Source: JAGLTN01 sp023135255 (GTDB taxonomy: Bacteria > Planctomycetota > Phycisphaerae > Sedimentisphaerales > Anaerobacaceae). Taken from it: a DNA stretch of 29,509 bases. How positions within the stretch are numbered: the stretch's first letter is position 1; every line of letters begins with the position of its first letter. Both the position numbers and the translations under genes were made by a program. Location: positions 1-29,509 of the forward strand of contig DAOWCP010000020.1 in NCBI GenBank assembly GCA_030639495.1, written 5' to 3'. Below the pieces are notes generated by a model that made no database searches, had not been told where the DNA came from, and worked only from the letters and a program-made list of their open reading frames with translations. Below, piece by piece: positions 16,933-23,077 of the stretch.

Positions 16933-16961
16933 ATTAAACAATATATAGCTGTATATATCAA
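16933..16961 (-). promoter_or_regulatory. Predicted sigma-70-type promoter of the DUF2961 gene, with internal palindrome
   Basis: On the minus strand TTGATA (-35, 16956-16961) and TTTAAT (-10, 16933-16938) are separated by exactly 17 bp and lie about 50 bp before the ATG at 16882. Between them lies a 7-bp inverted repeat, ATATATA-GCTG-TATATAT on the plus strand (16941-16958), which could be an operator overlapping the promoter or merely AT-rich sequence. Confidence 0.55.
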
Positions 16962-17037
16962 GAAAATTCAGAGATGTTCAAAAAAAACAACTATAATTAG
17001 AGGCCCCCTGATTATTATATAATTGACCAGCTTAGAC

Positions 17038-17064
17038 TTTACATTCAACCCAATTAGTTATAAT
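17038..17064 (+). promoter_or_regulatory. Possible promoter for trmO
   Basis: A perfect TATAAT (17059-17064) is preceded by TTTACA (17038-17043) at a rather short 15-bp spacing. The predicted transcription start would be near 17071, about 10 nt before the mini-ORF at 17081 and 43 nt before trmO. Confidence 0.45.
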
Positions 17065-17080
17065 CTGCAGGAAAGATACG

Positions 17081-17113
17081 ATGAAAAATAATGCTTATTT
17101 TAGGGGTTGTTAA
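17081..17113 (+). CDS. Possible 10-residue leader peptide immediately upstream of trmO
   Basis: ATG at 17081 opens MKNNAYFRGC, and its TAA stop (17111-17113) directly abuts the trmO ATG at 17114. AGGA at 17069-17072 sits 8 nt before the ATG. The trmO Shine-Dalgarno sequence (AGGGG) lies inside this mini-ORF, so translation of one would affect the other. Against it, the best -10 box predicts a transcript starting near 17071, which would cut into that AGGA. The peptide has no recognisable function. Confidence 0.3.
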   Translation: MKNNAYFRGC

Positions 17114-17587
17114 ATGAATATAGAAACTATCGGCCTCGTGCATTCGCCATTCAAACAGGTAGAGGGAGTACCTATACAGCCGACAGCTGCTAAGGATGTT
17201 AAAGGCACGATCGAAATAAAACAGCAGTTCGCTGAAGGCTTGAGCGACCTCGATGGTTTTTCACACATAGTTGTACTCTTTGGTTTTCACTTATCGACAG
17301 GCTGCAAATTGAAAGTTAAGCCTTTTCTGGATGATAACCTCAGAGGTGTTTTTTCCACACGAGCACCAAATAGGCCAAGCCAGATAGGTCTTTCGATAGT
17401 CACCCTCGAAAAAGTGAAAGGCCGAACACTGCACATCTCTGGCATGGATATGATCGATGGTACGCCCATATTGGATATTAAGCCATATTTGCCTATGCTG
17501 AATCCCAACGGTGATATAAAAATCGGTTGGTTGGAAAATGCACATCGGCAATTCGAGCACAAAAAAGCTGATGGCAGAATGCTATGA
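17114..17587 (+). CDS. trmO: tRNA (N6-threonylcarbamoyladenosine(37)-N6)-methyltransferase TrmO (TsaA/UPF0066 family)
   Basis: TrmO uses S-adenosylmethionine to add a methyl group to t6A at position 37 of certain threonine tRNAs. The 157-residue protein has the family's start IGLVHSPF, the internal LDGFSHIVVLFGFHLS, the diagnostic TRAPNRPSQIGLSIV (about residues 79-93) and the late LDIKPYLP. It is shorter than E. coli TrmO (235 aa) because it lacks the C-terminal domain, as in many archaeal and bacterial homologues. AGGGG 9 nt before the ATG supports the start. It converges with miaB, another position-37 tRNA modification gene, 33 bp downstream. The exact tRNA target is inferred from the family. 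Confidence 0.85.
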   Translation: MNIETIGLVHSPFKQVEGVPIQPTAAKDVKGTIEIKQQFAEGLSDLDGFSHIVVLFGFHLSTGCKLKVKPFLDDNLRGVFSTRAPNRPSQIGLSIVTLEKVKGRTLHISGMDMIDGTPILDIKPYLPMLNPNGDIKIGWLENAHRQFEHKKADGRML

Positions 17588-17620
17588 CATTAAAAGCTTA
17601 TCCGTCAGATTGGTGATTTG

Positions 17621-19009
17621 CTAAATCATCTCGCCAAAAAGCGTTAGCGGGCTGGTTTTCGTTATTTTTACCGTTGTGAAATTGCCTGCAAGTTCTGTCG
17701 GGCCATTGAATACGACTATATAGTCTTCAGCTGTTCTGCCTATAAGCTGCGGGTTGCCCTGATGGTCGGCTTTGTTGAGGTGAGGCTTTTTGCTTAGCCC
17801 TTCAACGAGGATTTTGACTTTCTTGTTCAGGAATTCTTCGCTGAGTTTTTCACTGATCTTTTCCTGTACCGCCAGAAGTTCAACGTTCCTTCTTTTCTTA
17901 GTTTCAGCATCGATGTCATCCGCGAGCCTTTTTTCTGAGGTTGTGCCGGGTCTCGGCGAATATTTGAAAACAAATGCGTTTCTATACTGTGCTTTTTTTA
18001 CCAGTTCAACGCTCTGCTGAAAATCTTCTTCTGTTTCCGATGGAAAGCCCACGATAAAGTCGCCGGCAATAGAGATGTCAGGGACAATGGTTCTTGCCTT
18101 ATCTATCAGCCCAAGATATTCACCCGATGTGTAATGGCGATTCATTGCCTTGAGTATCCTGTCCGAGCCGCTCTGGGCGGGCATGTGCAGATAATTACAT
18201 ACGTTTTCAATATCTGCCATTGTATTCATTATCTGCTCGAAATATTTCTGGGTAGGATAGCTTGTTACGAACCTGACCCATTCGATACCATCAACCTCGC
18301 TCGCCATTTCCAGCAGATCAGCAAGGCAATAAGTTTTATCGCCTGCTTTATATTCATAAGAGTTAACCGTCTGACCAAGCAAGGTAACGAGTTTTGTCCC
18401 TTCGTCTGCGAGTCTTTTGATCTGGTCAATTATAGCCTGGTGAGGTCGGGATATTTCCGGGCCTCTGACATAAGGCACAATGCAGTATGTGCAGAAATTA
18501 TTGCACCCTCTCATTGCTCTTACAAAAGCCTGACCTGGAATCCGTTTGTCGCCTTTGTCATAAACTGATTCGAAGTTTTCTAACGCTTGGGTTTCAGCAT
18601 CTGAGTTTTTTTCGCGAATTTTCTCTTTTACGCGGATTTTTTTTTGCTTTGTTCCAATTGCCTCTCTTACCATGTCGACGATTTGCGGTATCTGCGCCGG
18701 CCCGCAAACGATATCTACAACATCATGGTTTAGCAGTTCACTGCCGAGCCTCTGGGCCATGCAACCGATTACCCCTACTACTAATTCAGGATTGCTCTTT
18801 TTAAGATGCTTTAATCTTCCGAGATGAGAGAAAACTTTTGTTTCAGCATGTTCCCGCACCGAGCAGGTATTGATCAGTACGATATCAGAATCTTCATAGC
18901 TGTCTATAAGCTCAAAGCCAGCCCGGGCGAACGCAGCAGTGACCATTTCTGTATCGAGCTTGTTCATCTGACAGCCGAAGCTTTTTATATGTACTTTCTG
19001 TTTTCTCAT
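17621..19009 (-). CDS. miaB: tRNA-2-methylthio-N6-dimethylallyladenosine synthase MiaB
   Basis: MiaB is a radical SAM methylthiotransferase that converts i6A37 to ms2i6A37 in tRNA using two [4Fe-4S] clusters. The N-terminal cluster cysteines lie in FGCQMNKLDTE, INTCSVRE and IGCMAQR. The radical SAM motif is NNFCTYCIVPYVRG with the preceding Cys in MRGCN (about residues 168-175). LLGQTVNSY is the MiaB-type signature (LLGQNVNSY in most), separating it from RimO and MtaB. A C-terminal TRAM domain (about 390-460) follows. Length, 462 aa, is normal. The ATG has no Shine-Dalgarno site; a good promoter ends only 9 bp upstream, so the message may be leaderless. It runs divergently from the symporter gene with repeat copy B between. 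Confidence 0.95.
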   Translation of the reverse strand: MRKQKVHIKSFGCQMNKLDTEMVTAAFARAGFELIDSYEDSDIVLINTCSVREHAETKVFSHLGRLKHLKKSNPELVVGVIGCMAQRLGSELLNHDVVDIVCGPAQIPQIVDMVREAIGTKQKKIRVKEKIREKNSDAETQALENFESVYDKGDKRIPGQAFVRAMRGCNNFCTYCIVPYVRGPEISRPHQAIIDQIKRLADEGTKLVTLLGQTVNSYEYKAGDKTYCLADLLEMASEVDGIEWVRFVTSYPTQKYFEQIMNTMADIENVCNYLHMPAQSGSDRILKAMNRHYTSGEYLGLIDKARTIVPDISIAGDFIVGFPSETEEDFQQSVELVKKAQYRNAFVFKYSPRPGTTSEKRLADDIDAETKKRRNVELLAVQEKISEKLSEEFLNKKVKILVEGLSKKPHLNKADHQGNPQLIGRTAEDYIVVFNGPTELAGNFTTVKITKTSPLTLFGEMI

Positions 19010-19018
19010 AAGCCCGGC

Positions 19019-19047
19019 AGTATAACCAATCTCGCAGGCAAAATCAA
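19019..19047 (-). promoter_or_regulatory. Predicted promoter of miaB, possibly giving a leaderless transcript
   Basis: On the minus strand TTGATT (19042-19047), a 17-bp spacer and TATACT (19019-19024) form a sigma-70-like promoter. Transcription would start near 19012, only 2-3 nt before the ATG at 19009. The -35 box abuts the end of repeat copy B (19049). Confidence 0.5.
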
Positions 19048-19048
19048 A

Positions 19049-19149
19049 TATACCCTTCAGGGTAAGAAATTCCCGCGAGGAAAGCTATAATCCCGATGTA
19101 TATCTGGATACCCGCGGATAAACGGGGAAACTCAACTGTGAGGAGTATA
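19049..19149 (-). repeat. Palindromic intergenic repeat, copy B (full form, reverse orientation)
   Basis: Read on the minus strand, this 101-bp element starts TATACT, contains CCGTTTATCCGCGGGTA (shared by all three copies), and ends with AATTTCTTACCCTGAAG followed by GGGTATA. That right end matches copy C over 23 bp. CCGCG and CGCGG on either side of a variable centre can pair as a long hairpin. It fills most of the gap between the divergent miaB and symporter promoters. Confidence 0.8.
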
Positions 19150-19160
19150 ATACTGTTTTA

Positions 19161-19189
19161 TTGACATCGCAGAGCTATTTCTGTATAAA
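19161..19189 (+). promoter_or_regulatory. Strong sigma-70-type promoter of the AGCS symporter gene
   Basis: A perfect TTGACA (19161-19166), exactly 17 bp of spacer and TATAAA (19184-19189) lie 57 bp before the ATG at 19247. The -35 box lies 11 bp beyond the end of repeat copy B. This is the best promoter match in the window. Confidence 0.75.
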
Positions 19190-19246
19190 TTTTGATGTAA
19201 TGGTTTTTGAGTGATATGTGTTTCTCTTTAGCGAAGATGATTTTTT

Positions 19247-20803
19247 ATGCAATTTATTTCAGATTTTATCTATGCAGCTAACAACGTCCTATGGGGCCCG
19301 ATCATGATTTTACTGCTGGTAGGTTCTGGTCTCTACCTGACCTTTCGCCTTGGTTTTGTGCAGATAAGATATATTTTTCACTCCTTCAAATGTCTCAGCG
19401 GCAAATTTGATGACCCCAACGAAAAGGGTGACATAACTCATTTTCAGGCTCTTTGTTCCGCTTTATCTGCGACTATCGGCACGGGCAATATTGCAGGCGT
19501 AGCAACCGCTATCGCATTAGGAGGCCCGGGGGCAGTTTTCTGGATGTGGGTAACCGCGATTGTCGGAATGGCAACCAAATTCACCAGCTGTTCATTAGCT
19601 CTGAAATACCGTGAGATCGACCCCGAAGGAAGCGCTTCCGGCGGTCCTATGTATTTTCTCGAACATGGTCTTAATGCAAAATGGTTAGCAGTTATTTTTG
19701 CCGTTTGTGCGGGGCTTGCTTCTTTTGGCATCGGAAGTGCGGTTCAGGCAAATTCAGCGACGGATGGGCTTTTGACAATTCTGCCTCAGCAATGGCTTAC
19801 AATGAAATTGCCCGAGCAAATGCCATTATTAGGAAACACGATTATAGCAAAACCGATCATCGGCATCATTCTCGCGTTCGCGGTTGGTATTGTTATAATC
19901 GGCGGCATCAAAAGAATTGCCCTGGTTGCTTCAAAAGTTGTGCCTCTGATGTGTGCGCTTTATATCGGTGCCGCACTTTTTATTCTCGTTAAAAATTATG
20001 GTATGATCGATGATGCTTTCGCCCAGATATTTAAATATGCATTCCAACCAATGGCTGCCGGTGCTGGATTTGTGGGGGGAGTATTAAGCACTACTATCGA
20101 AAAGGGCGTTGCACGAGGCATTTTCAGCAATGAGTCGGGCCTTGGTTCGGCGCCGATAGCCCATGCAGCGGCAAAGACAAAAGAAATGGCAAGGGAAGGC
20201 TTCGTTGCCATGATCGGGCCTTTTATCGACACTATTGTTATCTGCACCATGACAGCTCTTGTGATTATTACTTCAGGTTTATGGCAGGTTAAAACTGAAA
20301 CGGGTGATATTTTATATGGCCCAGGCGGCAAGGGGCTGGCGGTTAAAGTTCAGATCGATGGCACTACTGTTCAGGTTGTTGGGACTGTTGGCGACGACCC
20401 AAAACCTTTCTTCGATGTCCGGGGAGACCCATATCCCATTCCTACCGGTGCAACCCTTACAACTTCAGCTTTTGATTCTACAATGCCGGGCGTTGGTCGC
20501 TGGGTCGTCTCTATTAGTCTGATATTTTTTGCTTACTCTACTATTATCGCATGGTCATATTACGGTGATAGAAGTTTTTATTATCTTTTCGGCCCGATGG
20601 TGGTGACGCCATACCGGTATATTTTCTGCGTTTTTATTATTGTTGGTTCGGTTGGCGGGCTCGATCTGATATGGACGATGGCTGATAATCTTAATGCCCT
20701 GATGGCGATACCGAATCTTGTAGCTTTGGTTCTGCTGGCACCGGTAGCGGCTTCAAATTGTAAAGAGTATATCGACAGAATGCGACAGGATAAGACCTTT
20801 TGA
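19247..20803 (+). CDS. Alanine/glycine:cation symporter (AGCS family)
   Basis: This inner-membrane, sodium-coupled importer of alanine or glycine has 518 residues and about 10-11 membrane segments. The AGCS hallmarks are FQALCSALSATIGTGNIAGVATAIALGG-type sequence (about residues 65-92, split here as FQALCSALSATIG and TGNIAGVATAI), MATKFTSCSLALKYR, GGPMYFLE, GVARGIFSNESGLGSAPIAHAAA and FFAYSTIIAWSYYGDRSFYYLFG. A soluble loop of about 60 residues (about 347-405, DILYGPGGKGLAVKVQ ... DVRGDPYPIPTG) separates two late segments and is longer than I expect for the family. A strong promoter lies upstream. The stop overlaps the possible TTG start of the methyltransferase gene. The nearby glycine cleavage operon makes glycine a plausible substrate. 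Confidence 0.93.
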   Translation: MQFISDFIYAANNVLWGPIMILLLVGSGLYLTFRLGFVQIRYIFHSFKCLSGKFDDPNEKGDITHFQALCSALSATIGTGNIAGVATAIALGGPGAVFWMWVTAIVGMATKFTSCSLALKYREIDPEGSASGGPMYFLEHGLNAKWLAVIFAVCAGLASFGIGSAVQANSATDGLLTILPQQWLTMKLPEQMPLLGNTIIAKPIIGIILAFAVGIVIIGGIKRIALVASKVVPLMCALYIGAALFILVKNYGMIDDAFAQIFKYAFQPMAAGAGFVGGVLSTTIEKGVARGIFSNESGLGSAPIAHAAAKTKEMAREGFVAMIGPFIDTIVICTMTALVIITSGLWQVKTETGDILYGPGGKGLAVKVQIDGTTVQVVGTVGDDPKPFFDVRGDPYPIPTGATLTTSAFDSTMPGVGRWVVSISLIFFAYSTIIAWSYYGDRSFYYLFGPMVVTPYRYIFCVFIIVGSVGGLDLIWTMADNLNALMAIPNLVALVLLAPVAASNCKEYIDRMRQDKTF

Positions 20804-20820
20804 GAAAAGAGTTTTCTAAA

Positions 20821-21750
20821 ATGAAAAATAACCCATTGCCAAGATTAGATGAAGACCGCCGAGCCAGACAGGCTTTGCTCAAAGATTGCCGATTGGCTCC
20901 GGGGCAAATCTGGCTGGATACCCAAACAGGTCACAAAGTGGGATGTCTCGATGCCGCTGATGCTGAAGATATCAATAATCTTTTAGCAGGTGAAAAAGCC
21001 CAGCTCGCGGTGCATGACCCGCCTTACAACCTGGTAGCTTTTCAGCAAAGAAAGCTGGATGAGTTTATTCAATGGTGCAGCCAATGGGTTAACAATACGA
21101 TAGCTCATCTGGATAATGATGCTTGTGTTTATTTCTGGTTTGGCGCCGATCAGAATAATGGCTTTCAGCCGTTGCCGGATTTTATGGTAATGATGAGGCA
21201 GTTTAAAGAGCTTATCTCTCGTTCTTTTATAACTATGAGAAATCAGAGGGGCTATGGTACTGCGAAAAACTGGATGGCTGTCAGACAGGAATTGCTTTAT
21301 TATGTCAAAGGCAACCCATCCTTTAATGTGCAATATACCGATATCCCCAAAGTCTTGAAAGGCTACTACAAAAAAATAAATGGTCGGATGACGGAAAACT
21401 CCCAGCGCAGTAAATCTCAGTGTATTCGCGCAAGCAATGTCTGGGTCGATATTCAGCAGGTCTTTTACCGAATGCACGAAAATGTCACTGGCTGTTACGC
21501 CCAGAAGCCTTTAAAATCCATAGATAGAATAATTCAGTCAAGCTCAAAAGAAGGGGACCTGGTGCTGGATTTCTTCGCCCATTCAGGAGCAACTTTGATC
21601 TCAGCGGAAACGCTTGGCAGAAAATGCTATACGATCGATACTGATCCTGTTTTTTGTGAGATAACAATACGCAGGCTCGAAAGATTCAGAAAAACAGGCG
21701 AAACCGGCTGGCAGAACAATCATCCATTTGAAGAGTCAGCAGCCGAATAA
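20821..21750 (+). CDS. DNA (adenine-N6 or cytosine-N4) methyltransferase, orphan
   Basis: This 309-residue amino-methyltransferase (from ATG 20821) uses S-adenosylmethionine. The catalytic motif IV is HDPPYNL (Asp-Pro-Pro-Tyr near residues 66-69). Motif I comes late, VLDFFAHSGATLISAETLG (about 245), with the acidic DTDP after it. This order (IV before I) is the beta class shared by CcrM- and HinfI-type enzymes. The frame also opens at TTG 20800, overlapping the symporter stop (TTGA) with AGGA 9 nt upstream; I prefer ATG 20821, which has an AAGAG tract, but either is possible. No restriction endonuclease or specificity gene is adjacent, so it is an orphan enzyme or a mobile-element remnant. 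Recognition sequence unknown. Confidence 0.85.
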   Translation: MKNNPLPRLDEDRRARQALLKDCRLAPGQIWLDTQTGHKVGCLDAADAEDINNLLAGEKAQLAVHDPPYNLVAFQQRKLDEFIQWCSQWVNNTIAHLDNDACVYFWFGADQNNGFQPLPDFMVMMRQFKELISRSFITMRNQRGYGTAKNWMAVRQELLYYVKGNPSFNVQYTDIPKVLKGYYKKINGRMTENSQRSKSQCIRASNVWVDIQQVFYRMHENVTGCYAQKPLKSIDRIIQSSSKEGDLVLDFFAHSGATLISAETLGRKCYTIDTDPVFCEITIRRLERFRKTGETGWQNNHPFEESAAE

Positions 21751-21765
21751 AATGAGTCCGAATTT

Positions 21766-23055
21766 TTATTTGATGTTCCTGTTGAGTCCTTTGGCAAGCT
21801 GTTTCAGTTCATCGACTTTTTCAAAGCCTAATGATATTATAGGAAATGCGGTTTTGTTGTGCATTAAAGGCTCATCCATATTTACCAACTTACTGCATAA
21901 CTGACTGTCAGGCGTTGTTGGTATCGGCGAAAAATCCGCCAGCATAGTTTTGATCCCCAGGCTGTTAACGTATCTTATCGAATCTTCCAATTCCTGCAGG
22001 TCGCTTTTAGGATGACCAACGATCTGATAAGCGGTTATGTTTTTTGCATCAACTCCAGCATTTTTAAGATGTTCGACAGCCTGGGCTAATTCATATGAGA
22101 AAACTTTGCCGCCGGTTTGCTTTTGCCACTTTACAGATTTACTTTCAAAGCCCAGATAAAATGTTTTAAAGCCGGCACGAACCATCCTGTCAGCGACATC
22201 TGCTGTAATAAATCGTGCGTTCAAGGCATTCGGGCTATGCAGATTAACTTTAATCTGTCTTTTGATTATTTCGTCCAGGAATGGACCTGAAATTTCATCA
22301 AACTTATATAACAAGCTGTCATCATAAAACGCAATGTCGCTGACTTGCAATTTCACCAGCATCTCAAGCTCCGATATTGATCGTTTCATGCTTCTTTGTT
22401 TGAAGCCGTTATAAACTTTCGGCACAGAGCAATAGCTGCATTTAAAAGGACAGCCGTCAGTCAATTTAAGCACCCCGACCTTAAGGTTTTTATAAATTTC
22501 CCATAAGCCCGGCTGATCCAAATCAGGGACAATTTTCAGATAATCCCATAAAGGCCTAAGGTCGACACCTTTGACAATAAGATCTGCGCCGGTTTTTAGT
22601 GCATGTTCATAACACAAAGTTGCGTAATTGCCGCCAAGGATTATCTTTGTCGCGGGCCAATATTCCCGCAGGTCGTCGATTGCTTCTTTAACGCCGAGAT
22701 ACCAGTAAGTCATAGTTGTCTGTATCATCACAAATTCTGTCGAATCATTGTTTTTAAGATACTCGACAAAAAGCCCGCGAGGCAGACCATATCGGCTGAA
22801 TTTGCGGGTGATGTTTTTTAAAGGCTCAGGATTAGCCGTAGGTTGACTGAAAAAACGTCCTTTATTGTATTTGTCACTTCTGGTTTTGTGCGTCTTGTAA
22901 AAATCATCTTCGCGGTCAAGGTAGTCGAACATCTGAAATTCAGCCTTATTGCGCAGATATCCCGCAATGCTTAACATTCCGTAAGGCTTGAGCCAGAAAT
23001 CGTACGCAGCAAAATCATATATCGCTGGATTGACTAATAGTATTTTTAATGCCAT
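21766..23055 (-). CDS. Radical SAM protein with N-terminal cobalamin-binding-like domain
   Basis: This 429-residue radical SAM enzyme has the cluster motif CPFKCSYC (about residues 201-208, CxxxCxxC) followed by the barrel (DIAFYDDSLLYKFDE, FYLGFESKS). The N-terminal 150 residues begin KILLVNPAIYDF and have the layout of a B12-binding Rossmann domain with PYGMLSIAGYLR, but the DxHxxG base-binding motif is not visible, so cobalamin binding is unproven. It starts 22 bp after the gcvPB stop on the same strand, with no strong Shine-Dalgarno site, and is probably the last gene of the glycine cleavage transcript. Its reaction cannot be read from the sequence. It converges with the methyltransferase gene 15 bp away. 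Confidence 0.83.
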   Translation of the reverse strand: MALKILLVNPAIYDFAAYDFWLKPYGMLSIAGYLRNKAEFQMFDYLDREDDFYKTHKTRSDKYNKGRFFSQPTANPEPLKNITRKFSRYGLPRGLFVEYLKNNDSTEFVMIQTTMTYWYLGVKEAIDDLREYWPATKIILGGNYATLCYEHALKTGADLIVKGVDLRPLWDYLKIVPDLDQPGLWEIYKNLKVGVLKLTDGCPFKCSYCSVPKVYNGFKQRSMKRSISELEMLVKLQVSDIAFYDDSLLYKFDEISGPFLDEIIKRQIKVNLHSPNALNARFITADVADRMVRAGFKTFYLGFESKSVKWQKQTGGKVFSYELAQAVEHLKNAGVDAKNITAYQIVGHPKSDLQELEDSIRYVNSLGIKTMLADFSPIPTTPDSQLCSKLVNMDEPLMHNKTAFPIISLGFEKVDELKQLAKGLNRNIK

Positions 23056-23077
23056 TTTTTTATTTTCTATTGCCGGT

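Noticed and set aside
17614..17628. TGATTT-GCT-AAATCA hairpin between trmO and miaB.
   Set aside because: The stem is weak and AT-rich, has no T-tract and overlaps the miaB stop, so it is not a convincing intrinsic terminator.
20983..21477. 164-codon minus-strand open frame opposite the methyltransferase.
   Set aside because: The plus-strand frame carries DPPY and motif I; the opposite frame has no recognisable domain or ribosome-binding site.
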